This document shows, one piece after another, positions 12,055-23,649 of a stretch of 64,000 nt of DNA. Under the pieces are notes generated by a model, which was not told the DNA's origin, searched no databases, and worked only from the letters and a program-made list of their open reading frames with translations. The stretch spans positions 1,116,001 through 1,180,000 of the forward strand of contig CP071494.1 of assembly GCA_017354895.1 (NCBI GenBank), in the 5' to 3' direction. The stretch comes from Podospora comata. Lineage: Eukaryota > Ascomycota > Sordariomycetes > Sordariales > Podosporaceae. Positions within the stretch are counted from its first letter, which is position 1. The number at the start of each line of letters is the position of its first letter. Made by a program: the position numbers and the translations under genes.

Positions 12055-13907
12055 GTTTTCTGTCGAGGATTCGCAATCGTGGGATGGTGCTTCGAGAATA
12101 GGGGGAAACTGTCTGGTCGCGGAACGAGCAACTGGAAGGATCGGGGAGGGTGATGGCGGAGGGGATCTGGATAACGGCGTTGCATCCATCAGTTGTCGGT
12201 ACAATCGGGGCACCGTGAATTATGGATTCATCGCTGGTGGTTCGAGTGGTGGACTTGTCGAGAAAAAGAACAAGGGGCAAGGCGGCTGGCAGTCAGTTTA
12301 GTGTTTGAAGTTGATGGCGACGGCAATTACAGGGATCTCTTGCCTTGTGTTGCTGCCAGCCTCAGCCTCAAACACACTGAGCCAATGGGGTCCCCGCGTC
12401 ACTGACAGCCCGGGACAACGCTCGGGCCGCATGAACGGTTTGGCCCCTGATGTCCGGCTTCACGGGGACCGTTGAAGACTTCTATATAGAATTCTGCTTG
12501 CTACAGACACGTATGGACGATTGTACTTTGGTTTTGACTACTACATTACTCTCATGAATAAGCTGATCATTGTGGTTTGGCAAGAGAAGACCTATCTGTG
12601 AATTGAAATATCGAAACCTGGACTATGCTGTGACTGGCCAATTCTGTCCAGAGGCGCTCTTGGTATCCTAGACTGAGGGGGAATGCTTTTAGCATCGAGC
12701 ATAGTTTTGAACTACGACATATATCCATGATCAATAGGAAGAGATGCCGGGAACGTAAAGTCAGGATCTTCCAGGCAGCCTCACCTCGCTCAGCATATTC
12801 GCCCCCCAGTAATGCTGCAAGTCAAGAGATTGAAGCGAAAAAGCATGCCATTTGGTATCACCAGCTCAGACATGCAGTTGTTTCTGCGTTGTGGCATGGC
12901 GGTGAAGCTCTTCCGGCCAGTGCCAGCTGAAGTTCGGCGGAAATGCACTTGGCAGATTCGCTGTCACATGCAACAACTGACGACATTGCTGGGATGGTGG
13001 ATATGCAGGAAATGAAAAGCTGTCTAGGGGCTAGCTGCATAGGCACGGTACCTTGCGTAAATCCTCTGTGGATGACGGAAGCTCTTCTCCATGTACATAA
13101 AACCAGGCATTTAAACACGCCTCTACAAGACCCCCAAAAGCTCGGGTTTTCCGCTCTTGCATGCCGTATCAGACCAACCGTTCATCCCCCGGTAACGAAT
13201 CACGCAATCAGATCGCACCCAGCCCGTGTTCAAGCTCACTGAGCCTGCAGCCACAACATCGGGACACGTGAAGATAACGGGCCGGTGGAGAAGGGCCAAG
13301 GCAAGTGAGAGAGCCAAGACAGCGCCTGGATCTGGGACCACCGTGGACAGGGAAGGGGGAAAAAAAAAGCTCGATAAGATCCATCTCGTCGTCAAATCCT
13401 AGCCGCTATTTTTCTCGTGCCGGATAAAACCCCATCGCCATCGTCTGATTTGCCAGACGCCCAAAAGAAACCCCAGATGGGTCGTGAATCTAGAGCCTTT
13501 ACAGCAGGACACCACAATAACGGACCCATCCCTCCTCCTCCAGCAGGTGCCTAGCACCACCACACGCCTCGAACCACACAACTCCCCATCTGCCTTTCCC
13601 CCCCTCCTCCCCCTCCTCCTGCGCACCATTTTCGAGCCTGCCATTCCGCCGTTAGATCGACACTCGTCCCGCGACAAGCTCACGATATTCGATCGATCGA
13701 TCTGTCTCGAATACGCTCTAGAAACAAACACTCGCTTGGCAAGCTCCCCGAGACCACCACCGACGTCCTCTCTCGCCCTCGCTGGTAGCCCCGCTACCTT
13801 GCACGGCGCACGACGCCTTTTGAGCCACCAAGCACCTATATTCCTTTTAAAGTGCACTCCTAGTGGGGAGGGGCACTGCGGGGGAAGAACACTCGCCCGC
13901 CGCAAAC
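12055..13907. other. Divergent promoter region, pfa3 / ICE2 gene
   Basis: About 1.85 kb between two genes transcribed away from each other. Short frames on both strands show no domain or splice logic. The right end (13480-13900) is pyrimidine-rich, typical of a fungal 5' leader before the ICE2 start. Confidence 0.55.
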
Positions 13908-15273
13908 ATGTGGTGGCTCATCAACGCCTGCTCGAGTGCCATTTTCCTGTTCAGCATCGTCCTCTCGATACCAATCGCTTTCGATGTCGGGGGCCGTGAT
14001 GCTGGCCTGGCTTATTCGCTATCACTTTTCCTTTTCTACATTTTCTACAGTACCAGCAAGCTTATAACGCCAGAGAAGTCTCGGATACGCTGGTTCTTCA
14101 AGAGTCTGGTTGGGTTATCACAATGGATTGTTATACCCGCATTGTTGATTTGGGCTCTCAACCGTTTCTCCGTCGATGCCGATAGTGCCAACTGGGTGTC
14201 ACGTACGTTTGCCCACGTTACAGGGCACCACAAGAGCTGGAGAGAGTGGTTTTGGGGGTCTGAAGGTTTTGTGGAAAACGTTGCGTTAGGCTCTTGGGAT
14301 AACACCTTGAGTTATTCGAGCCCTGTTTTCCAACTTCTCGAGGGCTTCTGCAGCTTGTTGGTGATCCAGGCTGCTGGTCAGATTGCGAGATGGCTGGTCA
14401 ACCGGGGAAGAAGTGACACCTGGGTGGCACGTATTTTCCTCACTCCCACGCTGTTCTGTGCTCATGCTGACATTAACCCCTCAGATCACGCTCCTGATAA
14501 TATCAGGTGCCATCAGCTCCATGGCCATTTACTTCTTGTGGCGTGTCATGTGCTTCCCACAAATCGGCAACTTCGATGCCACGCTCATCGGCGTTGCCAT
14601 GACCTCAGCCTTCTTCCTCTGCGGTTTTGGCATTGCCAGCGGCCGAGGGAATCCGATCGAGTCTTCCCTTCTTTTTGCGTACACGGTTCTCTGTGTCTAT
14701 CAGATTTTCACCGATTATCAGCCCTCGCCCGAGGCTGCCGCCGCGGCGGAAGCTGCCGCCGCTGCGCAGCCGGATTTTCCGCCTCTGCCGCCCATCCTCA
14801 TGGCCTCCTACACCACTCTGATCCACATGCTCAGCAGCCTTCCGTCGGCTTTTGGTTTATCATTCCAGTTTCTTTACGCGGCATTCCAAACCATCACCCC
14901 TAGCGTCATCATCTCGCTGACATATCGCACCATCGTTTTCTATTGCGCTACGAGAATTATTCCGGCTGTTAGAGAGTTGGGTGCTCAGGCTATTATGGAA
15001 GAGCCCACGCTCGACGAAAGCGATGGCGCCAACCGTGTTCTTGGTTTTCTCAGCTGGTTTTCGCCTTCTATTCTGATTGCGGTATACACCAGTTTGCTTC
15101 TGCAGCACTTTACTATTGCCGATGGCGACGAGCTCGGCTGGACTCTCCGGGCCGGCGATGCTGGTGGCAGTACTTGGCGGTGGATCAACTTGACGGCCAC
15201 CATGGGACTTTATGCCATCGAGTTGTACCTTGGTGGTGATGGTGACGGTGGTGCGCACTGGAAGACGGACTGA
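13908..15273 (+). CDS. ICE2: ICE2 family ER membrane protein, 434 aa
   Basis: A multi-spanning membrane protein whose yeast relative shapes cortical ER and controls phospholipid and lipid-droplet balance. Exon 1 is 13908-14423 (172 codons) and exon 2 is 14485-15273, joined across a 61-bp intron that begins GTGGCA and ends CAG. The ORF in exon 2 stays open upstream of the acceptor, but only this join keeps the hydrophobic pattern. The start MWWLINACSS gives an immediate N-terminal membrane segment, and FDVGGRDAGLAYSL follows. At least eight hydrophobic segments are spread through the protein. An alanine-rich stretch lies near residue 265 in a loop, between FTDYQPSPE and QPDFPPLPP. An in-frame ATG 45 bp upstream is an alternative start but adds a polar leader. 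Assignment rests on overall pattern and recalled fungal homologues. Confidence 0.8.
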
Positions 15274-16189
15274 AGAAGTTCTCCCGAGAGAACATTAGCA
15301 GGGGGCCGGGGAGGTCAACGGCATGCCAATCCATGGGGCCATCCGCAGCATGGCCGATTGGAAGGGCTGTATTGAAACTCAAGCTGGATGACAATGTCCC
15401 AGCCAAACGGGATTCCTCGCCGGATACTAATCGGCGTCGAGAAGAAGGAATTCAAAACGGGGAAAGCTATCAGAAGATCAAGGAACAGGGCTACTAAAAA
15501 CCAAGGATACTAAAGGAAAAAGGGGGACAAGAGGAGGAAGGCAAGATACCCAATGGCTAGGAAGCGCAGGTTATGGAAAGGTGATGCAAAACATATCACC
15601 AGTAGAAGAAAGATAGGCATGCAAGTCATTAACAAGATTGACTTGGCAGGACCGCTCGCACGTTCCTCACGCACAACATACGCTTTTTTCATTTTTTTTC
15701 TTCATGACTTTGGCTCCTTTCAATATTGTATTCATAGTAAACAAACCAAACGGGCAACGTGGATGAGAACAGGGGATTGAGAGTCGGAAGCCACGTCTGG
15801 CTGGCTTAGGGGGGCATCATGTTGCAACATCGTACAATCATACAGCGAATGGCGTTGGTGTCTTTTTATTTTCGTTTTCTTGGACTATGACCGGGGGCCG
15901 GAACTGGGACTGGAATTTGGCAGGCTGGCTGGAGCATGTATCATTTGAATTTTCCATATGTCTAAGCACAACTATCAGAGCCTGCCTTTCGATCATAATC
16001 TACCGCATAACCCCTTCTACATGCTACAAAATTCTTGCAGCATGGCATTTCTACAGTAACACAACACAAAATAGACCCAATATCATTGGAAAGAAAATGC
16101 ATCATGTATTATTCGCTAACCCCCATCCCATGCAAGTTGACATCTCATAACAACCAACCTCCCTCCTCTTATATACCCCCCGTCTCTGT
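15274..16189. other. Convergent 3' region, ICE2 / AIM6-like genes
   Basis: About 0.9 kb between two convergent stop codons, becoming AT-rich towards the right. It most likely contains the two 3' untranslated regions. No coding or RNA feature was recognised. Confidence 0.6.
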
Positions 16190-17739
16190 TCAAAACAACC
16201 TCAATATCCTCCTCCAAGTCCTAATCCTCCTCCAATCCTCGCTCGTCGCCCCCTTCAAATCATCCACATTCAACATGCTCATCCCCTCCTGAACCAGTAC
16301 CTCCCAAATCTTATTCCTCACATGAATCGGCCAAGCAGGCAGCTCCCAGTACCTGCTCACCAACCCCCTTTCCTTTGCCGCCGCCAGATGCCCCCTGATC
16401 TTGGCCAGCTGCCCAGCTGTTGGCTCGCCCCCCTTCCACCACTGGGTAATACCTATCGACCTGAAGAAGCTCACCGAGGCATAATAGGAGTTGGAGCTGT
16501 TATATGGGGAATCGGGTAGAAGTTTATCAAGCGGGGCGTCAAAAAAAGCGTCGCGGTCAGGAGGAGAGGTCGAGTTGGAGTATTTAGCGGTGGTGGTGGT
16601 GGTGGTTGGGTAAGGGGGTGTCAAAATGAGGTCAAAGGGTGTATTCCCCGTGCCCACAACCGTCACAGGCCTCGAGTGAAATTCCCCATCCTCATAAAAC
16701 GAAAGCCATCCCCTTTCCCTCAGGGGATCAAGTTGCCTCAGCACGTGCGGCCAAGTCTCATGACCCGAGGTCTTGAGATCAACCAGCAAGACCAAAGTCT
16801 GGGCAGGGTCGACGTCAAAGACTCCGTTGAGCGTCCCGTTGTAGTACGGTGTTTTGGGGTTTTGCTTCTCCAAGATGTCGACGATGGGGTTGACGTAGAG
16901 GGATTGAAACGTGCGGTTTACTTGCAAGGAAGCCAGGTCGTGGCCGACAAGCAGGTCGTTGTTGAATAGCCAGACGTCGGCTTCTACTCCTATGCACCCC
17001 GCGTAGAGGGCGTCGAATAACGGGACGCGGCGCCAGTAGTCGTTGTGGGAGTGGCAGGGGAGGGGGATGACGTCCCGAAGGAAGTCAGTTGGGTACCAGG
17101 AGAGATCCTCCGTGCCGGTGTTGGGTTGGCCCCAGTTGACAAAGGGGTCGTAGTCGTTGTGGCGGGCGCCGATGAGGGAGTCTTTGATGGCGGAGAGGAG
17201 GTTGAGGAGGAGGATGAGGGCTCTGAGCGGGGGTGTCAGTGAAACTATCATAGAATAGATGAGTGCAGGTATAAACAATAACAAAAAAAAAACACATACA
17301 ACAATCCTACTCCAAGCACCGTAACCCGCAATTGCAACCCCCACGACTTCCACAGCCCCTTCTTCCTCTGCCCTCCTCTCCCATGCCGTGATGATGGTTG
17401 CCCGCATTTGCTGCAGCTCGCTGGCTCACCATTCACCGTCTCCACACCCTGCTCTTCATGCTCAAGTTCGCTGCTGGGAATCTCGGTGTATTCCACCTTT
17501 ACACCGCCCAAATTCCTCTTCTCAAGTGACGCCATGACAGAGGAGCGTATCCTGGCAAAAAACCCGCTCGTTTGGTGTTGTTGTTGTGGTTGTGGTTCAG
17601 TTTCGAGGATGAAGGTGGTCGGAGTTGGCGGCGTCGATGACGATGATGGCGGCGATGGTCTAGGCGGATCCACTGTCTCCTCCCCAACGATCTCCATGCT
17701 GCTGGCAGACGGCCCCACCGAGACCACTTCTGGGCGCAT
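16190..17739 (-). CDS. AIM6: AIM6-like membrane protein with phosphodiesterase-like fold
   Basis: Exon 1 is 17300-17739 and exon 2 is 16190-17222, giving 490 aa. The 77-bp intron (GTATGT donor) interrupts the single membrane segment, and the join GVGLL-ALILLLNLL restores an unbroken hydrophobic stretch near residues 138-158. The first 130 residues are cytosol-like, rich in proline, serine and acidic residues. The C-terminal part carries PCHSHNDYWRRVPLFDALYA, then GVEADVWLFNNDLLVGHD, and a late SIGITQWWKGG. These are the landmarks of the AIM6 family, related in fold to PI-PLC and glycerophosphodiester phosphodiesterases. The H-N-D and E-x-D motifs are candidates for catalytic metal binding by analogy. 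Substrate and compartment are unknown. A run of threonines (about six) comes from a GGT repeat. Confidence 0.88.
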
Positions 17740-18529
17740 TGATGTGCTGGCTTGTGATTTTTGGATTGAACACGCTTATAGATATGGCTGTTTTCTGTTG
17801 ATGAATTGAGGATGTTGCCAGATAGGTAACTGTTGATGTGACCTATTGTTGGAGAGGATGTGGTAAATCAACGGCTGAAAGGCACATGATACTCGCCACT
17901 CGATGCTGCCCTTGTACTTCACTGGGGAAACAGCTAGCCTGGAAACGTGTGAGCATGAGAGGTCGAGAAGGCACAACCAGAAAAAGATCAAACTGGGACG
18001 AGGCAACGAGAAGAAGACAACGTTTATAGTAATCCACTGGCAATTGGCTTGCCGGGGTTTTGGTCATGAAAAAGGCGTTTAGGTTGGTCTGGACCCTGAA
18101 ATGGTTACACTCATGGCTTGCTGACTGCTGCCGTTAACCTGCCGCCTGATGCTGTGCCGGATCCCACAAGTTGTTCAGTGGGGTTTGGGTTGCATAGCTT
18201 TGACAATGCCTATTACGAATGAAGATACTATGGGGAACGGATTCCAACCAGCAGCGAAGACGACGATATTGATTGGTTTGAATTGTCAGATGGGATGAAC
18301 TGGAGATGTCAACTGAGGGTTAGGGTCACTCCTCCACTTCAGCCCACTCCAGCCCCACCCATTATCTTATCTTATCGTCCCAATCGGCGCGACCAGCCAA
18401 AAAAAAAGTTTTGGAGCAGTCGCAGCTCAATCAAACTCGCCCATTTCTGCAGGTTCAAATCGCATTCAAAACCACAACCACCCCGATCCCCACCAACCCA
18501 TCACCAAGTCGCACACCAAGCACGACAAG
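17740..18529. other. Divergent promoter region, AIM6-like / EBP2 genes
   Basis: About 0.8 kb shared by two divergent genes. The EBP2 side (18330-18529) carries a pyrimidine- and CA-rich leader. A TTATCTTATCTTATC direct repeat lies at 18362-18376. No other feature was recognised. Confidence 0.55.
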
Positions 18530-19821
18530 ATGGCCAAGAAGGGCGCAAAACTCGCCGCAAAGGCGCCAATCGCCAAGTCGCAATCAAACGGAGTCACAGA
18601 CAAGAAGAACAGAAGAAAGTCCAACGACCCACCAGTCGAAGCCCCCATCGCCGAAACCAACCAGGACGAAGAGTGGGAAGATGAAGACAGCGAGGAGGAC
18701 TCCGACTCGGAAGAAGAAGGGGGCGGCGTCGACTTTTCCAAACTAGAAGACATCAACGACTCCGACTCCGACTCAGAAATCAACAATTCCGACTCCGAAA
18801 ACGAGGACAACGACGACGAAGAAGAAGAAGAATCCGAAATCGACGTCGACGACCTCAACCTCGACGACATGGACCCCGAAGAAAAGGAAGAACTCGCCGC
18901 CACCACCCGCGTCCGCCAAACAATCAACAACAAGGACGCCCTCCTCGCCGCCCTGAAGCGCATCTCCCTCGTGCCCACCGACATCAAGAAGGCCACCTCG
19001 GTCCCCTTTGCTTACCACATGACCCTCGTCACGTCCAAGCCCACCCAAGATGTCATCCCCTCCATCGACGACGACCTCGAGCGCGAGCTCGCCTTTCTCA
19101 ACGCGGCGCGCGAGTCGGCTCTCAAGGCGAGGAACTTGCTCAAGAAGGAAGGGGTGCCGTTTACGAGACCTACCGATTACTTTGCCGAGACGCTCCGCAG
19201 TGATGAGACGATGGAGGCGGTGAAGCAAAAGATGATTGAGGCCGCAACGGCGAAGAAGGCTTCTGCCGAGGCGAGGAAGCAGAGGGACTTGAAGAAGTTT
19301 GGAAAGCAGGTTCAGGTGCAGAAGCAGCAGGAACGGGCCAAGGAGAAGAGGGCCACGTTGGAGAAGATTAATGAGTTGAAGAAGAGTATGTTTTCCGTAC
19401 TCCCCATTCCCCGTGCAATTTTAGCTAACACACAGAAATAGAACGCAAAGACGGCGGCTCTGCCTCCCTCGGTGCGAGGGAAGCAGACGACATGTTTGAT
19501 GTCGCTGTTGATAACGAGCTTGGCGGCGGCAACAAGGCTGGCGGCAAGAGAGGAAGGTCAGGGGGTGATCATGGTCCTCCTAATGCCAAGCGTCAGAAGA
19601 AGAATGAAAAGTATGGGTTTGGGGGCAAGAAGAGGTTCGGCAAGAGCGGCGATGCGATTAGCTCGGGAGATATGTCGGGCTTCAGCGCGAAGAGGATGAA
19701 GAACGGGGGTGGGGCGGGTGATGGGAAGAAGACGACGTTTAGTGCTATGAGTGCGAAGGCGAAGGGGAGTAAGCCTAGGTTGGGGAAGGACAAGAGGAAG
19801 GGCGGGGCGGGGAGGAGGTAA
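18530..19821 (+). CDS. EBP2: rRNA-processing protein EBP2
   Basis: A nucleolar protein needed for 27S pre-rRNA processing and assembly of the large ribosomal subunit. Exon 1 is 18530-19385 and exon 2 is 19442-19821, giving 411 aa; the intron has a GTATGT donor. The first 45 residues are lysine-rich. A long acidic region with serine-aspartate/glutamate runs covers about 45-125. The conserved core begins near residue 130 (VRQTINNKDALLAALKRI) and includes PFAYHMTLVTSKP, DDLERELAFLNAA and RPTDYFAETLRSDETM. The tail is basic, with KRFGKSGDAISSGDMSGFS and RLGKDKRKG. All are landmarks of the EBP2 family. The gene is convergent with samB and divergent from the AIM6-like gene. Confidence 0.95.
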
Positions 19822-20046
19822 GCCTAGAGGTGGGGGTGGTAAATGTGTAATAGGAAGAAGGGAGTGCCTGTACAGTGACATTTTTCATGGTAATGCTACG
19901 GGGCAAAATAAATGTCTAACGTCAACAAGGGAGATATCCTGGTTGGTTTTGAGTGTCTTGGTGTTGCTTTTGAGGGTGGCTGGTGAGGTGGTGGGTTTAC
20001 TTGAAGGGGGTCGTGTTTACTAACACCCTACTGGCGCAAACAACGG

Positions 20047-20307
20047 TTACATGATGGCGAGACTCTCCTTGTCCACAGGATCTAGTTCACTCAATCTGTA
20101 CCCGAAACATGAAGCCAAGACGGAGGGCAGCATCCCCGAGCTTTGCTCAGCTTCGGCAAGGTTGTTCCCAATAAAGTAGAGCACAAAGGAGGATTGGTCT
20201 TGGCAGTTTGCTTCTAGAAAGACCGAGACATTGTTGAGTCCTCGACAACAAAGAACAAAGTGGGATGGCTGAAGAGGGGGGTTGTATATGGGACGGCCAG
20301 TGGTTGG
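20047..20307 (-). other. Orphan open frame of 86 codons without a start
   Basis: On the minus strand, 86 sense codons run from just after an in-frame TGA (20308-20310) to a TAA at 20047-20049. The translation looks protein-like in composition, for example FVLYFIGNNLAEAEQSS followed later by SCFGYRLSELDPVDKES, with no low complexity. It has no ATG near its start. A polypyrimidine tract ending in CAG lies at 20269-20271 and could act as an acceptor, leaving a 74-codon terminal exon in frame. I do not recognise a family and can find no upstream exon. It could be a terminal exon, a relic or chance. Confidence 0.25.
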
Positions 20308-21276
20308 TCAATTCAAAGAGTTGGGTTGGTGCTCAGCTCTTTGATATTTGGGGATGTGAGTAGTAGCTTAGGGAAGTCCAAAGTCAATTACGAGGACGAT
20401 GCAAAGTAGAAGAGCCTCATGATGGTGAATTTTGGATTTGCTATGAGTCGATCCGTCTCGGAAAAACATATATAACAACTCCATCACCACCCCCATTCTC
20501 TTATTGTTGCCCTGTTCCATTCCTCCTCCGTTTCGATAACAGACTTGGTTGCGCACGCTACCAACCAACCGTTTACCCATATACCACCCCTTCAGGTCCT
20601 TTCCCAGAGCGTATCATCATTCTTGATCCCTCCCCCCGTTGAACCACCTCCGCGTCCCTCCCCCCCCCTTCCCCATAACCGTAGCCACACCATTGACTGC
20701 CCACCCTATGCCACAACTAACCTATTCACACTCTCACACCAGCACCCTTCCCAAAAACATATTTCATTTCACCACGACACATCACTATCACCATCCTCCC
20801 CGTCACAAGAGGCAGAAAAGGAGAACAAATACTCAAAACCAATACCCGAAAAAACAAAAAAAAAACAAAAAAAACACAAAATGCTCCATTGAATTCCCCT
20901 ATCCTAAAACCAATTCGTTTACCAATTCATAAAACAGACATAACTCACATATACACACCAAAGAGAAAAAAAACACCCTTTCAGAGTTCAATGAATTCGT
21001 CTTGTTTTTGCCTAAAAAAAGGGAGGAAAAAAAGGTGGGGGGTCATGATATGAGGATTGATTTGCTCCAATCGAAACAAAAACCAAAAAAAACAAGCAAA
21101 AGAAAAGCAAAAGTCGAAGCGGAAGAAGAATACTACTAGTAAAAAAAATAGGGAACATGTTTGGAAAGAACCGGACCCGACACCAACCCACCCCATGGAC
21201 CGCTCACACCTACAAACTATATCTCTGCTTCAAGGTCCATTCCTGTCTGTGTTGTCTGCCCGCCCAGTTCTCCCAG

Positions 21277-21387
<111 letters not shown>

Positions 21388-21786
21388 GTATCGTTTCGCA
21401 ACGCCATGCATGCGGAAAAAAAGAAAAACAAAAAAAAAAAAAAGACATGAACAAGTGCCCACATATATGCTTTGCCCCGTTCTTTCAATCCCCATCCCTT
21501 CCTCCCAAGAACGACGCCGTCAAACTACAACCATGAACCCCCAATGCCAACCCCAGTCCCCAAACGCAACAAATCACACGCTGTGCCCCTTAACCATCAA
21601 CCCCCTAGATTTTCGTGCCAGTAGACATTAGGGATAACGCCATGCAAGAGAAGCAAGTCCCGGTATTAAAACGAGAAAGAAAACAAGCCGGGAGGGGTAT
21701 CAATAATGACCATTGTTGGGAATTTCTTTCCTCTTTCCTGTTCGCGATGAAATTCAACCTTTGCGCTTCGGCTAGCTCGCTTCGTA

Positions 21787-23649
21787 TTATTGCGTGGCGG
21801 CAATGCACCAGTGCCGGTGAAAGGCCCAGGCGCTCTTTTGGCATTCTTTGCTGCAGTACTTGGTTCGTCGACAGCGGCGGCATTTAGCAAATTGCCGCGT
21901 GTACTCTTCCCATTTCCCGCACTGGTAGTAGGCACATTGTCGGATGCCGCCGCGGGTGTCGTCCTTCCGGCACAGGTTTCTCATAACTACCCCGGCCCAG
22001 TATTGCATATCGGTGCTGTGGTACCGGACCGTGAACTTTTCCACCAAGGGGAAGATGTTGAGGTCATTGGGCAGTAGGTACTCCTCTTCACATGTCTCGT
22101 CTTCCTCCTCGAGCTCGGCCTCGAGGGTTGCCGGATCGGCTCCATCAAGAAGTTGAATTTCCTTGCCAATCTTGAGCTTAGGAACCAGGTGACTTTTTTG
22201 GAAGTACTTTCGGAGGTTGCAGTATTTGGAAACGTAGGCGAGCAGTTGGAGAGACATCAAAACGTCTTCTTCCCTGGGCATAGCGGCAAGCATTTGTGGA
22301 TTTGGTGTGACTTGACGATCGAGCAGGTAACGAGGCACTGTCGCGTTTGGCATCGATGGCTGCTGTGGGCTCACCATCGTCGGTCTGTTTGGCGACAAGC
22401 CAATTGCAGGAACTGGCGTCGGGGTCGGGTTGGTGACAATGCTGCCGTCTACCGGCCCTTGATGTGTGATGTTGAAAGTGCCGGCTTCCTGAGTCTCGGA
22501 TACCGTGGGGGTTGTCAGTTCCATGGCGGTGCCAGTCATCATACCCTCGCCATCCTCCATGGCAATGTCCTGAATTCCTACGGCCGGTTGGATTTCGGCC
22601 GTCTCAGACATCTCAGCATCGGGCGTTTCATCCGATGCAACACTTTCAGCATTCATATCATCCGACTCGGCAGCTGTCGAGTGCTGATGGCGGATAGATG
22701 GTCGTTGGCGAGACCGAGCAGCGGCGGTGAGCATGGTGGCAGGTCGCACGGTAGGAGAACGAATCTGCGGTGGCGGAAGTGGAGTGGTGGGTGACGCCGG
22801 CTGAGATGTCAAGGGAGGCCGAGCAAATGGCAGCGGTACGATTCCAACCAAGCGATCCGCATCCCGTGTCGGCCTGACAAATCCATCGGCGGCATCCATC
22901 GATGGTACGGACGGGGCAAGGATCACGTTGGGCGTGAGAGCCATAGGTGGGCGAGCCTCGTGCGTCCTGCTCGTGTGATGGTGATGGGGGTGGTGTCCCG
23001 CCAAAGGCGTCCGATCGGCTGGTGGCGTTACCTGGAATAGCGGAGCAGTGGGTGTGGCCTCAGAATTGGACTGTATGACTGTGGTGGAAGGGCCGGCGAA
23101 CGGGGCAGACACGTCAATTGACGGCGGTGGCGCTTGTCTTCTGAAAGTCTCCAATGCGCCGGATCTTGATGAGAAACTGGAGGATTTGTGCGCCCGGCTG
23201 CTGCCACCAACCCGGTGATGATGATGGCGGTCCTTGTGCTTGGCTTCCTCGGCCTTTGCCCGTACGTTTTCAATGACTTTGATGTAGTTGTCGAGGATTG
23301 TGGCAATCACGGGGACCATGTCAGCCTCCACCACCCGAGTCCGAACAGCTTCTGTGCCCCTAACGCCTATGTTGACGACACATTGGAAAGCCAGATTCCA
23401 CTTCCACATGTCCATCATGTCTTTGCTGCGACCCTGCTTCAGGATGCAGACCAACCTTTCGATGCCGCCATCGACGGTCAAGATGTCGCGGATGCGAGCC
23501 GACGATGTTGTGAGGTAAGCGAGATGGTTGAGAGAGTTGATCAGGGGCAGGGTCGACGTGCAATCGAGGGCGCGTCGGTCGTAAAGGGCGGTGGTAATGC
23601 CCACCGACGCCTTGTTGACATTGGGTATGCTGAAGTTGACTTCCCTCAT
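21787..23649 (-). CDS. samB: MYND zinc finger protein SamB/Mub1, 620 aa
   Basis: A single-exon gene. The yeast relative Mub1 works with the ubiquitin ligase Ubr2 to target the proteasome-gene activator Rpn4; SamB in filamentous fungi affects polarity and development. The N-terminal start MREVNFSIPNVNKASVGITT is the conserved family beginning, followed by an armadillo-like helical region to about residue 135. A central part of some 270 residues is low in complexity, with histidine clusters (DRHHHHR, HHPHHHH), proline and acidic runs. A second conserved region starts near MPREEDVLMSLQLLAYVSKY. The C-terminal 49 residues form the MYND finger with CAYYQCGKW, CRRCRRTKYCSKECQ and HRHWC. Length and order of parts match family members. 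Confidence 0.95.
   Translation of the reverse strand: MREVNFSIPNVNKASVGITTALYDRRALDCTSTLPLINSLNHLAYLTTSSARIRDILTVDGGIERLVCILKQGRSKDMMDMWKWNLAFQCVVNIGVRGTEAVRTRVVEADMVPVIATILDNYIKVIENVRAKAEEAKHKDRHHHHRVGGSSRAHKSSSFSSRSGALETFRRQAPPPSIDVSAPFAGPSTTVIQSNSEATPTAPLFQVTPPADRTPLAGHHPHHHHTSRTHEARPPMALTPNVILAPSVPSMDAADGFVRPTRDADRLVGIVPLPFARPPLTSQPASPTTPLPPPQIRSPTVRPATMLTAAARSRQRPSIRHQHSTAAESDDMNAESVASDETPDAEMSETAEIQPAVGIQDIAMEDGEGMMTGTAMELTTPTVSETQEAGTFNITHQGPVDGSIVTNPTPTPVPAIGLSPNRPTMVSPQQPSMPNATVPRYLLDRQVTPNPQMLAAMPREEDVLMSLQLLAYVSKYCNLRKYFQKSHLVPKLKIGKEIQLLDGADPATLEAELEEEDETCEEEYLLPNDLNIFPLVEKFTVRYHSTDMQYWAGVVMRNLCRKDDTRGGIRQCAYYQCGKWEEYTRQFAKCRRCRRTKYCSKECQKSAWAFHRHWCIAATQ

Noticed and set aside
12055-12213. 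Upstream in-frame ATG at 12213 as the start of pfa3
   Set aside because: It would add 53 residues of serine/proline-rich leader; the MGSARRW start matches the family. It remains possible as an alternative.
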